Origin: Streptomyces phaeolivaceus
GTDB taxonomy: Bacteria > Actinomycetota > Actinomycetes > Streptomycetales > Streptomycetaceae
Length of the DNA stretch: 64,000 bases
Direction of reading: 5' to 3'
NCBI RefSeq assembly: GCF_009184865.1
Contig: NZ_CP045096.1
Span: forward strand, 9,610,001 to 9,674,000
In this document: piece by piece, positions 1 through 8,951 of the stretch
How the letters are laid out: every line of letters starts with the position of its first letter
Position numbering within the stretch: the first letter of the stretch is position 1
Position numbers and translations under genes: made by a program
The notes under the pieces: generated by a model
Databases searched by the model: none
What the model saw: the letters and a program-made list of their open reading frames with translations, nothing else
What the model was told of the DNA's origin: nothing

Positions 1-768
1 GAAGGCGCGGCCCGCGCCGGGCTGACCGCACGCGGTGTCATCTATCTGCTGGTCGGGGCGCTGGCCCTGCAGATCGCCTTCGGCGGGAGCGCCGAGCAGG
101 CGGACCGGCAGGGCGCGCTGGAGGAGATCGCCGAGAAGCCGCTGGGCTCGGTGATGCTGTGGGCCCTGGGCGTCGGCCTGGTGGGCATGGCGCTGTGGCG
201 GCTGTCCGAGGCCGTGTTCGGCGCGGCGGGCCCCGACGGCCGCAAGTGGACCAAGCGCCTCGCGTCCGCCGCGCGCTGCGCCTTCTACACCTTCGTCGCC
301 TTCTCGGTGCTGGCCTTCGCGGCGGGCGAGTCGAGCGGCGGCGGCTCCAGCGACGAGCGGTCCCGGGATGTGACGGCACGGGCGCTCGAACTCCCCGGCG
401 GCCAGTGGCTGGTGGGCGCGGCGGGCCTCGGTGTGATCGCCGCGGGCGGCTGGATCGGCGTACGGGCCGCGATGCGCTCGTACCACAAGCATCTGCGGCT
501 CGGTGAGATGTCACGGCGGACCCGCCGGGCCGTCGATGTGACCGGGGTGGTCGGCGGGATCGCGCGCGGCCTGGTGTTCGCCGCGGCCGGATTCTTCGCC
601 GTCCGCGCCGCGATCGCGTACGAACCGGACGAGGCCAAGGGGATCGACGACACCCTGCGTTCCTTCGCCGACTCCCCGGTGGGCCCGGCGCTGCTGGCCT
701 GTGTCGCGGCCGGGCTGATGCTGTTCGGGGTGTTCTCCTTCGCCATGGCGCGCTGGCGCCGCGTCTGA
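1..768 (+). CDS. DUF1206 domain-containing integral membrane protein (5' end missing)
   Basis: The reading frame is open from the first base of the window to a TGA at 766-768, so the true start lies outside. About 255 residues are visible. They form six hydrophobic segments in three pairs (roughly residues 12-29, 50-74, 96-110, 136-154, 187-207 and 229-252). Each pair opens with an A-R-x-x-x-x-A-R-G-V-like motif, for example RAGLTARGVIYLLVG near residue 6 and GGIARGLVFAAAGFF near 184. This threefold two-helix repeat is the hallmark of DUF1206, a membrane family of unknown function. Nothing in the sequence points to a substrate. The neighbouring oxidase gene is convergent and its stop lies only 7 bp away, so the two are unrelated transcripts. 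Confidence 0.85.
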   Translation, partial: EGAARAGLTARGVIYLLVGALALQIAFGGSAEQADRQGALEEIAEKPLGSVMLWALGVGLVGMALWRLSEAVFGAAGPDGRKWTKRLASAARCAFYTFVAFSVLAFAAGESSGGGSSDERSRDVTARALELPGGQWLVGAAGLGVIAAGGWIGVRAAMRSYHKHLRLGEMSRRTRRAVDVTGVVGGIARGLVFAAAGFFAVRAAIAYEPDEAKGIDDTLRSFADSPVGPALLACVAAGLMLFGVFSFAMARWRRV

Positions 769-775
769 GGTTCGC

Positions 776-2488
776 TCAAGGGAACAGTCGGTCGAGGAAG
801 CTGTTGCCGTACACCCGGTGCGGATCGAGCCGGTCCAGGATCTCCATGGTGTCGTCCCAGCCGGGCCCCGTACCGTCGTCGAAGGACTCCGGTACGACGG
901 TGGTGAGCACCTCCTCGTCGCTCCAGGCGGCCTCGTCCGTGTAGCCCCAGCCCTTGGACCATTCGACCCGGGTGAGGGCGTGGCCGCCGTCGTACGTGGT
1001 GAGCAGGAACCGCTCCAGCTCCCGGAAGAACGCCTCGGCGTCCGGGGTCCCCGGCAGCGTCAGCACGTCCAGCCACACGGCCGTGTCCCACTCGGGCCGG
1101 TCGGCGCGCGGGCGCAGCGCCGACAGCAGCGGGGCGCGGGCGCCCGCCACCCCGATGTCCGCCGGGTCGTCGAGGCCGGTCACCCGGATCTCCACCGAGC
1201 CGTTGACGGGAAAGCGCCCCTGGGCCGCGTACGCGGTGAGCCGCTCGCGGTAGAACGCCGCGAACTCCGAGACCACGCGCTGCACCTGGTCCCGTGAGGT
1301 GAGCACCGCGTACCCGTTCGCCGTCACCCGCAGCGTCGTCGGCCTCAGATACAGGAGCGTGTTCTTCGACGGCCCCCAGATGTCCGCCGACAACGTGGTC
1401 GTCAGCCCCAACGAGGCCGCGGTCAGCTGCGCGTTGCCCAGCACCGGCGCCAGATACCAGGCGGCGTCGGACACCATCCGCCCCACGAGGTCGGCGACGA
1501 CGGTCGGCACATTGTCCGAGAAGGGGTAGTTGTACGGCGAGGTCACCCGCCGGGAGGTCAGCGGGCGGGTCGGCCGGACGCTCCACACCTTGAACCAGGG
1601 GAACTCGGTGAACGCGAACCAGATCGCCTCCAGCCGCCCCGCCTCGTCCAGGAAGCCCGCGAAGGTGCGCCCACCGCTTCCGGGAGCGGCGAACAGCTCC
1701 CCGGCGGGGATGTCGGTCCGGCTCAGACACCGCAGATTGCTGTTCGCCCCCACCCGCAGCACGAACTCGGTGACCAGCGCGCGCCCGACATGGGTGAGCA
1801 GCGCCGCCCCGTCCGCGTCCTCGCGGGTGAACGTCCGCAGCACGTAAGCGCCGCTGTCGGCGTCCCACACCACCGCCGTCAGCGACAGCACGAGATTGCT
1901 GAGCGAGCCGTACGTATGACCGGGCGGGCGGGTCTCCCCGGCCGCCGGTACGGCCGTGCCGTGGGCGTCGACGGCGAGGGCGCCGCCGATCGAGAGGTCC
2001 CCGGGCGCCGGACAGGCCGTCACCCCGAGGCCATGGCCCTCCAGGAAGGTCAGCAGCTCCTCCAGGGAGGCGCCGGAGCCCACGCGGACGGCGGCCGGGC
2101 CGGTGGACTCCAGCGTCATGGCGGTGAGATGGGTGGTCGTGTCCACGAGCAGCACCGGCGCGCCGGAGTCGGTGCCGGCGGTGACGGTCAGGGGTGACCA
2201 GCCGTGCGAGAAGCCGCGTGGCCGGACCGTCCAGCCCTGCCGCCGGGCCCAGTTGACCACCGCGACCACCTGGTCCGGGTCGGCCGGTGCGCACGCCCAC
2301 AGCGCGGAGGCGGTGATCTCCCCGCCCCAGTTCCGGTACGCCGACCGGTACAGCTCGACATCCGCCGGGAAGCCGGGGAGTTCGGCCGCGGCGACCGCCG
2401 GGTCCTGGCGGACGAACTGCGGGGTGAGGGCGAGCGCGGCGGTGCCTAGGAGGAACCCCCGGCGGGACGTTTCTGAGGAGTCGGTCAC
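776..2488 (-). CDS. TAT-exported FAD-linked oxidase, cholesterol oxidase type II (VAO) family
   Basis: The 570-residue protein starts with a twin-arginine signal (S-R-R-G-F-L-L-G, Arg9-Arg10) followed by an Ala-rich hydrophobic stretch, so it is probably exported folded with its flavin. The N-terminal half is a PCMH-type FAD-binding domain. R-P-R-G-F-S-H-G-W-S-P at residues 89-99 matches the place where covalent (vanillyl-alcohol-oxidase type) cholesterol oxidases attach FAD through a histidine, which would be His95. The C-terminal half has the cholesterol-oxidase substrate-binding character (F-A-F-T-E-F-P-W-F-K-V-W), and length agrees with the family. In that family the enzyme oxidises 3-beta-hydroxysterols to enones with release of peroxide. 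The true substrate here is inferred. It shares a short divergent promoter region with the DUF6328 gene. Confidence 0.8.
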   Translation of the reverse strand: MTDSSETSRRGFLLGTAALALTPQFVRQDPAVAAAELPGFPADVELYRSAYRNWGGEITASALWACAPADPDQVVAVVNWARRQGWTVRPRGFSHGWSPLTVTAGTDSGAPVLLVDTTTHLTAMTLESTGPAAVRVGSGASLEELLTFLEGHGLGVTACPAPGDLSIGGALAVDAHGTAVPAAGETRPPGHTYGSLSNLVLSLTAVVWDADSGAYVLRTFTREDADGAALLTHVGRALVTEFVLRVGANSNLRCLSRTDIPAGELFAAPGSGGRTFAGFLDEAGRLEAIWFAFTEFPWFKVWSVRPTRPLTSRRVTSPYNYPFSDNVPTVVADLVGRMVSDAAWYLAPVLGNAQLTAASLGLTTTLSADIWGPSKNTLLYLRPTTLRVTANGYAVLTSRDQVQRVVSEFAAFYRERLTAYAAQGRFPVNGSVEIRVTGLDDPADIGVAGARAPLLSALRPRADRPEWDTAVWLDVLTLPGTPDAEAFFRELERFLLTTYDGGHALTRVEWSKGWGYTDEAAWSDEEVLTTVVPESFDDGTGPGWDDTMEILDRLDPHRVYGNSFLDRLFP

Positions 2489-2578
2489 CGCATCACGCTA
2501 GGCCGGAGATTGACACAAGTGAACGATGCGCCAACCGGATTCATCCGTGTGAGTGAAGAGGCATGGGGGAAAGCTTGT

Positions 2579-2596
2579 GTGCCGGGTACACGGCAC
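2579..2596. promoter_or_regulatory. Dyad in the divergent promoter region of the oxidase and DUF6328 genes
   Basis: Arms GTGCCG and CGGCAC are separated by the six bases GGTACA. The dyad lies between the divergent starts at 2488 and 2636, about 40 bp before the right-hand start. It could be an operator. No regulator gene is adjacent, so this rests on symmetry and position alone. Confidence 0.25.
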
Positions 2597-2635
2597 CATC
2601 CAGGGAGTGGGACATCGACCCGATCGGGAGGACCC

Positions 2636-3127
2636 GTGACCCAGGCACACGGCAACCAGGACCGAGGCCGCGACGAGACCGAGGACGAGCGGGCCGACCG
2701 GCGCTGGAGCGAACTCATCCAGGAGGTGCGGGTCGCCCAGACCGGGGTGCAGATCCTCTTCGGCTTTCTGCTCACCGTCGTCTTCACCTCGCGCTACGAG
2801 GGGCTGCCGCAGACCGAGAAGACCATCTACATCGTCACCGTCGTCCTCGGCGCCGCCGCCACCGGCGCCCTGATCGGCCCCGTCTCCTTCCACCGGATCG
2901 TCGCCGGACGCCGCATCAAACCGGCCGCCGTGCAGTGGGCGAGCCGCCTCACCGTGATCGGCCTGATCCTGCTCCTCGCCACGATGACGGCGGCGCTGCT
3001 GCTGGTCCTGCGCGTGGCCACCCACGACGGGTACGTGCCCTGGCTCGTGGGCTGCGTGGTCCTCTGGTACCTGCTGTGCTGGGTGGTCCTCCCGACGTGG
3101 ATCCGCCGCCGTCACGCCGATGACTGA
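2636..3127 (+). CDS. DUF6328 family four-helix membrane protein
   Basis: I chose the GTG at 2636 (V-T-Q-A-H-G-N) because GGGAGG lies five bases upstream. A longer in-frame ATG at 2510 has no ribosome site and would add poorly conserved residues. The 163-residue product has a charged soluble N-terminus, the conserved-looking block W-S-E-L-I-Q-E-V-R-V-A-Q-T-G-V-Q-I-L-F-G, then four membrane segments (around residues 37-53, 64-82, 103-123 and 131-150) and an Arg-rich tail. This matches the DUF6328 family of unknown function, common in actinobacteria. A tandem-repeat tract begins immediately at its stop codon. Confidence 0.75.
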   Translation: MTQAHGNQDRGRDETEDERADRRWSELIQEVRVAQTGVQILFGFLLTVVFTSRYEGLPQTEKTIYIVTVVLGAAATGALIGPVSFHRIVAGRRIKPAAVQWASRLTVIGLILLLATMTAALLLVLRVATHDGYVPWLVGCVVLWYLLCWVVLPTWIRRRHADD

Positions 3128-3216
3128 CAGCGCGCGCGGATGACCGACGGTGTGCGCCGATGACTGACAGCGCGCGCGGATGACCGACGGTGTGCGCCGA
3201 TGACTGACAGCGCGCG
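3115..3216. repeat. 40-bp tandem repeat, about 2.5 copies, made of two diverged 20-bp halves
   Basis: Two perfect 40-bp copies (3121-3160 and 3161-3200) are followed by a 16-base third copy. Each copy is itself two related 20-mers beginning TGACTGACAGCG and TGACCGACGGTG, so the tract is really about five imperfect 20-bp units. It starts inside the last codons of the DUF6328 gene and runs downstream. A related 18-mer occurs near 31561. It could be slippage-generated DNA or a protein-binding array. No ORF of merit spans it. Confidence 0.9.
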
Positions 3217-3339
3217 ACGGCGGATGCGGCCGTCCGCCGGTGAATGAAGCCGACCGCCGTCACACCCCAGGGTGATGTCCTCCGTTGGCGTGAATGGCGG
3301 TGTTGCCCGTGGGCCGGGTGGTGCGCGAGCGTCGGTGTC

Positions 3340-6300
3340 ATGGACCGTGATCAGAGTCGTCGCATTCCGCCCCTGACCCGCCGTCAACTCCTCGCCGCCA
3401 CCGGGGTCACGGGGGCCGCCGCGGTCCTCGGCACCACGGGCGCCGCCGCACCCGCCGCGGCCGGATCCGGCACCCCGGCCGCCGGACTCTCCCTCACCTT
3501 CACCCGGGTCACCAACGGCGCGGCGACCCTCGCGCCCGCCGGTGACGCGCTGATCGCCGAGGTCCAGAGCGGCCTGTGGTCCCTGCCGCGCACCGGCGGC
3601 AAGGCGGTCCCCCTCACCCCGGCCGGCCTCGAACCCAACCGGCCCACCCACTCCCCGGACGGCACCCTCATCGCGTTCTGCGCCTACCGGGGCGGCGGCT
3701 TCCATCTGTGGACCATGCGCACCGACGGCTCCGAACTGACGCGGCGCACCGACGGCCCCTGGGACGACCGGGCACCGGCCTGGTCGCCCGACGGCACCCG
3801 CATCGCCTTCGGCTCCGAACGCGGCGGCGACCCGGACGCACCCTCGGGCGGCAGCCCCTACCGCGTCCACGTCCTGGACCTCGGCACCGGCGACATCAGG
3901 CGCGTCACCGGCCTCCCCGGCCAGGACGGGCCCCTCCAGGACGGCGGGTGGGAGGACTTCGACCCCACCTGGTCGCCCGACGGCACCCGGCTGCTGTTCG
4001 TCCGCGGCAGGGTCGTCACCTCGGGCACCACCCCGTCCGTCGAGTCCCGCACGGTCGCCGCAGTGGCCGCCGACGGCGGCGGGCCGGTGACCGTCGAGCA
4101 CACCGAGACCGCCGCCGCGCAGGTCATGACCCCCGCCGTCGCCCCCGACGGCCGCCTCGCGTATCTGCGCACCACCGCCTCCCCGAACGGCTCCTGCACC
4201 CTCGTCGTCGCCGGACAGCGCGTCCCGGTCGACGGCGACCTCGCACCCGTACCGCCCCGCTGGACGGCCGACGGCGAGCTGCTGGTCACGCTGGACGGCC
4301 GGTTCACCCTCCTGCGCCCCGAGGAACCCGCGCGGCCGGAGGCGATCCCCTTCGAGGGGGTGCTCCCGGTGGACCGGCCGCGCTACCGGGTCAAGGAGTA
4401 CGACCTCGGGGAGGCGCGGGTGCGGCCCGTGCGGGGCATCCATCTGCCCGCGCTCTCCCCCGACGGCCGCAGCATCGCCTTCGCCGCGCTCAACTCGCTC
4501 TGGCTGGCCGGTACTTCGGGCGGGCGACGACCGAAGAGGCTCCGGCAGTCGCCGCCCACCCGGTGGCTGCTCGCCCCCACCTGGGCACAGGACGGAGGGT
4601 CCCTCGTCTACGCCGACGACCGCGACGGGCTCCTCGGCGTGTACCGCCACGAGCTGGCCACCGGCGAGGAGACCACCCTCGCGACCGGCGGCCGGGTCAT
4701 GCCCGCGCTGTCCCCGGACGGGCGACGGCTCGCGTGCCTCGACATGGCCGGACAACTCGTCGTACGCGATCTCGCGAGCGGCGTGGAACGTGTCCTCGTG
4801 GCGGCCCTCGGCGGGGGCGGGATCCCCGGCAGGCCCAGCTGGTCGCCCGACGGCCGGTACCTCGCGCTGTGCGATCGCAACCGTCTCGGGGCCCGTTTCC
4901 GGGAGGGCTACAACCTGATCCGGGTCGTCGACGCCACGACCGGCGCCGACCGGCTGCACGCGGTCGCGCCCCACACCTCGATCGCCGACCGGTACGACTC
5001 CGGGCCCGTCTGGTCGCCCGACGGCCGCTGGATGGCCGTGATCGTCGAGTCCGCGCTCTGTCTGCTGCCGGTGGCCCCCGACGGCAGCCCGAGCGGGAGA
5101 CTGCGCACCCTCACCACCGAGGCCGCCGACCACCCCACCTGGTCCGGCGACTCCACGACCCTGCTCTACCAGTCCGGCACCCGTCTGCGCCTGGTCGACG
5201 TCTCCGGCGACCACGCCCGGACCGTCCGGGTGCCGCTCGACCGCACCCGGACCGCGCCCGCCGACACCGTCGTCCACGCCGGACGCCTGTGGGACGGCAC
5301 CGGCGAGACGGTCCGCGACGACGTCGACATCGTCGTACGCGACGGCCGTATCACCGCCGTCGAACCCCACCGGGGCACCCGCCGGGCCGTCCTCCGCCGG
5401 GTCGACGCCTCCGCGCGCACCGTCCTCCCCGGCCTCTGGGACACCCACACCCACCCCTGGCAGAGCACCTACGGCAGCCGCCAGGCCACCGGCCAGCTCA
5501 CCTACGGCGTCACCACCGCCGTCTCCCTCGGCGGCTTCGCCCACGAACAGGCCCGGATCCGCGAGGAGGTCAACGCCGGACGGCTCGCCGGGCCCCGGCT
5601 GCTCACCACCGGCGAACTCCTCGACGGCGCACGGGTCGCGTACAGCATGGGACGCGCCCACCGGACCATGGCGGGGCTGCTCCGCTCACTGGAGCGCGGC
5701 GCGGCCCTCGACTGGGACTTCGTCAAGACCTATGTCCGGGCGCCCGGTTGGGTGATGAGCGAGGCGGCCCGCTTCGCCCACGAACGCCTCGGCGCCCGCA
5801 CCGGCGGACATCTGCTCTCCCCGGGCGTCCAGCTCGGCCAGGATCTGACAACCCATCTGCAGGCCACCCAGCGCGGCGAGTTCGGCCACGCGATCACCGC
5901 GAGCGGACGGGCCCACAAGGACGTGGTGGAGATCTACGGCAAGCAGGGCGTGGACTTCTCCCTCATCGCCACCCCCTTCACGGCCGCGCCCCTCATGGGC
6001 GCCGATCCGTCCCTCGCCGACGACCCCCGGGTCACTGTCGTGATGCCGCCGTGGGACGCCGCCCTCGTCCGGCAGGGCGCGGGCGTGCCGCCGACGGCCG
6101 CCCAACTCGCCGCGCTGCGCACCGAGACCGACATCTACCGGCGGATCCTCGCGGCCGGCGGCATCGTCGCCCTCGGCACCGACCAGCCGCTCGGCCCCGT
6201 CGGCCTCTTCCTCCACCTCGCCCTGCGCGCCCTGCACGAGGGCGGCCTCACCCCCGCAGAGACCCTCCGCACCGCGACCGTCCTCCCGGCCCGTCTCTTC

Positions 6301-6561
6301 GGACTCGACGACGACCTCGGCACGGTCGAGACGGGCAAGCTCGCCGATCTGGCCGTCGTCGACGGCGACCCCTTCACGGACTTCACCGACCTCGTCCGCA
6401 CGGTGTCGGTGCTGCGCGGCGGAACCCCTTACACCACCGAGGAGTTGGTCGCCGCGTACCGGCCCGCCGCCCGCCGCGCCAAGGCGGCGGAGACCGAGGA
6501 GGACTGGCTGGAGATCGGACGGCTGATGCGGCAGGACGGCTGCTGCCACGACGGCCACTGA
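3340..6561 (+). CDS. Secreted amidohydrolase with N-terminal PD40/TolB-like beta-propeller
   Basis: I chose the ATG at 3340 because it is followed directly by a twin-arginine signal (T-R-R-Q-L-L-A-A-T-G) and a hydrophobic Ala-rich core. The frame's first ATG at 3244 would bury the signal. The 1073-residue product has two parts. About seven S-P-D-G-containing blades (such as PAWSPDGTRIAFGS and PSWSPDGRYLAL) make a TolB-like propeller over the first ~620 residues. A metal-dependent amidohydrolase follows, with the zinc motif D-T-H-T-H around residues 701-705, a later G-T-D-Q-P metal or catalytic aspartate motif, and G-K-L-A-D-L-A-V-V-D-G-D-P near the end. Such fusions act on exported amides or peptides; the substrate is unknown. 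It is convergent with the pobA-like gene, with a shared terminator. Confidence 0.85.
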   Translation: MDRDQSRRIPPLTRRQLLAATGVTGAAAVLGTTGAAAPAAAGSGTPAAGLSLTFTRVTNGAATLAPAGDALIAEVQSGLWSLPRTGGKAVPLTPAGLEPNRPTHSPDGTLIAFCAYRGGGFHLWTMRTDGSELTRRTDGPWDDRAPAWSPDGTRIAFGSERGGDPDAPSGGSPYRVHVLDLGTGDIRRVTGLPGQDGPLQDGGWEDFDPTWSPDGTRLLFVRGRVVTSGTTPSVESRTVAAVAADGGGPVTVEHTETAAAQVMTPAVAPDGRLAYLRTTASPNGSCTLVVAGQRVPVDGDLAPVPPRWTADGELLVTLDGRFTLLRPEEPARPEAIPFEGVLPVDRPRYRVKEYDLGEARVRPVRGIHLPALSPDGRSIAFAALNSLWLAGTSGGRRPKRLRQSPPTRWLLAPTWAQDGGSLVYADDRDGLLGVYRHELATGEETTLATGGRVMPALSPDGRRLACLDMAGQLVVRDLASGVERVLVAALGGGGIPGRPSWSPDGRYLALCDRNRLGARFREGYNLIRVVDATTGADRLHAVAPHTSIADRYDSGPVWSPDGRWMAVIVESALCLLPVAPDGSPSGRLRTLTTEAADHPTWSGDSTTLLYQSGTRLRLVDVSGDHARTVRVPLDRTRTAPADTVVHAGRLWDGTGETVRDDVDIVVRDGRITAVEPHRGTRRAVLRRVDASARTVLPGLWDTHTHPWQSTYGSRQATGQLTYGVTTAVSLGGFAHEQARIREEVNAGRLAGPRLLTTGELLDGARVAYSMGRAHRTMAGLLRSLERGAALDWDFVKTYVRAPGWVMSEAARFAHERLGARTGGHLLSPGVQLGQDLTTHLQATQRGEFGHAITASGRAHKDVVEIYGKQGVDFSLIATPFTAAPLMGADPSLADDPRVTVVMPPWDAALVRQGAGVPPTAAQLAALRTETDIYRRILAAGGIVALGTDQPLGPVGLFLHLALRALHEGGLTPAETLRTATVLPARLFGLDDDLGTVETGKLADLAVVDGDPFTDFTDLVRTVSVLRGGTPYTTEELVAAYRPAARRAKAAETEEDWLEIGRLMRQDGCCHDGH

Positions 6562-6589
6562 CCGGGGCGGGCGGCCGTCCCGGTCAGTG
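6556..6589. terminator. Bidirectional hairpin overlapping both convergent stop codons
   Basis: Perfect 11-bp arms CACTGACCGGG (6556-6566) and CCCGGTCAGTG (6579-6589) flank a 12-base GC-rich loop. The TGA of the amidohydrolase gene and the TGA of the opposite-strand hydroxylase gene both lie inside the arms, and both genes end with His-stop. There is no T-tract, as is common in streptomycetes. This probably terminates both transcripts. Confidence 0.65.
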
Positions 6590-7807
6590 GTCGGTGTCCT
6601 TGCCGATGAACAGCTCCGCGAACGTCGACGCGGCGACGGGGGAGCCGAGGAGGCGGCGGAGCCGGGCGGTGGCGGCGCCCGCGCGGAACGGGTTCCCGGA
6701 CGACGGCCCGTGCAGCAGCTCCGCCAGCCACTGCGAGAACTCCTGGTAGTGCCAGACCCGGCGCAGACAGGCCTCCGAGTAGCCGCGCAGCCCACTGTCG
6801 TCGCCCTTGCCGAGATACGCGATCAGGGCGTCCGCGAGCAGCAGGGAGTCGTGCAGCGCGAGGTTCATGCCCTTCGCGGCTATGGGGGAGACGAGGTGGG
6901 CCGCGTCACCGGCCAGGTACAGCCGGCCGTACGCCATCGGCTCGGTGACGTAGTTGTGCATGTCGAGCACCCGCTTCTCGACGAGCGGGCCCTCGGTGAG
7001 CGGCCGGGTGCCGGGCACCGCGAGGCGGGTGTGCAGCTCGGACCAGACCCGGTCGTCCGGCCAGTTCGCCGGGTCGTCGCCGGCCGGGACCTCCAGGTAG
7101 TAGCGGGTGGCCTCGGGGCTGCGCGCCATGTGCCCGGCGAAGCCCCGGGGATGCACCCCGAGGATGACGCAGTCCGAGGACGGCGGTGCCTCGGCGAGCA
7201 GCGCCAGCCAGCCCACCCCGTGGTCGTGCCGGGCGACCGTGGCGTGCTCCGGCGGCAGCGCGGTCCGCGTGACACCGCGCGCCCCGTCGCAGCCGGCGAC
7301 GAACTCGCAGTGGAGCAGCCGTCGTTCACCGGTCGCCGGATCCACGTACGACACGGACGGCCGCTCACCGTCGATGTCGTGCAGCTCCACCTCGCGCACC
7401 CCGAAGCGGATGTCACCGCCCCGGACGTCCGCGTACTCGTGGACCAGATCCGTGACCAGCAGCGGCTGCGGATACACATAGTGGTGGTGCCCGGTCAGCT
7501 CCGTGTACGGGAACCGCTGCCGTTCCCCGGCGAAACGGAACTCGAACTCCGTGTGTGTCGGCGCCCGTTCCACCAGCCGGTCGGCCAGCCCGCGCCGCTC
7601 CAGCGCGCGCACTGCCCACTCCTCCAGGAACCCGGCCCGGGGCCGCCGCTCGATGAAGTCCCGGCTCTCCGTCTCCAGCACCACACAGTCCACGGCAGCG
7701 GCCCGCAGGATGTTGCCGACGGTGAGCCCGGCGGGCCCGGCGCCGACGATGACGACGGGGGTGCGCTCGGCCGGGGAGGAGCCCGAGGGGGAGGTGGGGG
7801 TGGTCAC
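6584..7807 (-). CDS. pobA: 4-hydroxybenzoate 3-monooxygenase (PobA-type flavoprotein hydroxylase)
   Basis: The 407-residue protein is a class A flavoprotein monooxygenase. It has the N-terminal FAD motif V-I-V-G-A-G-P-A-G-L (residues 18-27), the family motif R-A-G-F-L-E-E-W-A-V-R-A-L, a C-D-G-A-R-G motif that contacts NADPH and FAD, and G-R-L-Y-L-A-G-D-A-A-H binding the FAD ribitol. The block L-R-R-V-W-H-Y-Q-E-F-S-Q-W near the C-terminus is characteristic of PobA. Known chemistry of the family is NAD(P)H- and oxygen-dependent conversion of 4-hydroxybenzoate to protocatechuate. No protocatechuate ring-cleavage genes are in the window. It lies 77 bp downstream of the dehydratase gene on the same strand. 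Confidence 0.85.
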   Translation of the reverse strand: MTTPTSPSGSSPAERTPVVIVGAGPAGLTVGNILRAAAVDCVVLETESRDFIERRPRAGFLEEWAVRALERRGLADRLVERAPTHTEFEFRFAGERQRFPYTELTGHHHYVYPQPLLVTDLVHEYADVRGGDIRFGVREVELHDIDGERPSVSYVDPATGERRLLHCEFVAGCDGARGVTRTALPPEHATVARHDHGVGWLALLAEAPPSSDCVILGVHPRGFAGHMARSPEATRYYLEVPAGDDPANWPDDRVWSELHTRLAVPGTRPLTEGPLVEKRVLDMHNYVTEPMAYGRLYLAGDAAHLVSPIAAKGMNLALHDSLLLADALIAYLGKGDDSGLRGYSEACLRRVWHYQEFSQWLAELLHGPSSGNPFRAGAATARLRRLLGSPVAASTFAELFIGKDTDH

Positions 7808-7884
7808 CCGAACATTATGCCGGGTGCCCGGTGAGCGTTTTCAAGTGCCCTGCGGGGCAGGGCTGTTGGGTCGGCCCGTCCGCG

Positions 7885-8880
7885 TCAGTCGAGCCCGAAT
7901 CGGCGTGCCCACTCCGCGATGTCGACGGTGGTCGCGTTGCCGCCGCAGACGACGAGGCCCAGCCGGGCGTCCGCGCCGACCCGTCCGAGGACCTGCCGGG
8001 CGGCGGGCAGCAGACAGCCGGCGGCGGGTTCCGTCCACACCTTGGCGTGCTCGGCGAAGTCGAGGACGCCCTGTACCGCCTCGGCGTCGGAGACCACGAG
8101 GACGTCCTCGACGAGGGCGGCCACATGGTCGTAGGTGAGCCGGGAGGCGGAGGGCGCGCTGAGCGTGGTGACGACGGAGGAGAGCGGGACCGTGACGGGG
8201 CCGCCCGCCGCGAGCGCGTCGGCCATGGCGGTGGCGCCGACGGTCTCCACGCCCCAGATCCGGACACCCGGGAGCAGGGCCTTGAAAGCAGCGGCCACCC
8301 CGGCGACGAGTCCGCCGCCACCGATGCTGACCAGCACATCGGTGACCGCGCCGGCCTCCCCGGCTCCTCGCAGGTCCTCGGCGAACTCCAGGCCGACGGT
8401 GCCCTGACCGGCGATCACCAGCGGGTCGTCGAACGGGTGGACGAGGGTGAGCCCTTCCGAGCGCAGCCGCTCGGTCAACGCGAACGCCTCCGCCATCCCG
8501 TCGGTGAGCCGCAGCGAGGCCCCGGAGGCCTCCACGAGGTCGACGGCGCGCCGAGGAGCGGTCCTCGCCATCACCACGGTCGCCTTGATGTGCAGCGCCG
8601 CCGCCATGTGCGCCAGCGCGATGCCGTGGTTGCCACCGCTGACCGCCAAGACCCCGGCCGCCCGCTCGGCGTCCGTCAGCGTCAGCAGCTTCGCCGTGGC
8701 GCCACGGGCCTTGAAGGAGCCGGTCCGCTGGAGCAGCTCCAGCTTGGCGCTCACCGGGGCGCCGAGGAGCGTGGACAGTCCCGGGCTCGGCACGGTCGGC
8801 GTCCGCACGACGTGCCCGGCGATCCGCGCCGCCGCGTCCTGGATCTCGGAGATCCCGATCAACCTGTCCACCTCGTTCAC
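7885..8880 (-). CDS. PLP-dependent threonine/serine dehydratase family protein
   Basis: This is a 331-residue fold-type II PLP enzyme without a C-terminal ACT regulatory domain, so it resembles catabolic or serine-racemase-like dehydratases rather than biosynthetic IlvA. The PLP lysine is Lys57 in G-S-F-K-A-R-G-A. The substrate loop S-G-G-N-H-G is at 81-86, and the phosphate-binding G-G-G-G-L glycine loop follows around residue 190. Expected chemistry is deamination of L-threonine or L-serine to a 2-oxo acid. It lies between the esterase and pobA-like genes on the same strand, with gaps of about 80-160 bp, so co-transcription is possible but not obvious. Confidence 0.85.
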   Translation of the reverse strand: MNEVDRLIGISEIQDAAARIAGHVVRTPTVPSPGLSTLLGAPVSAKLELLQRTGSFKARGATAKLLTLTDAERAAGVLAVSGGNHGIALAHMAAALHIKATVVMARTAPRRAVDLVEASGASLRLTDGMAEAFALTERLRSEGLTLVHPFDDPLVIAGQGTVGLEFAEDLRGAGEAGAVTDVLVSIGGGGLVAGVAAAFKALLPGVRIWGVETVGATAMADALAAGGPVTVPLSSVVTTLSAPSASRLTYDHVAALVEDVLVVSDAEAVQGVLDFAEHAKVWTEPAAGCLLPAARQVLGRVGADARLGLVVCGGNATTVDIAEWARRFGLD

Positions 8881-8951
8881 GATGCCCCGGCGACCGCCGG
8901 GGTCCCGGCCGTCCGTCTCCGACCTTGATCGAGCGGACGCCCGAGGTCAAG

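Noticed and set aside
3112..5661. 849-codon open frame on the minus strand
   Set aside because: It lies antisense to the propeller-amidohydrolase gene, is a Gly/Val/Ala-rich low-complexity translation and has no motif. It is a high-GC shadow frame.
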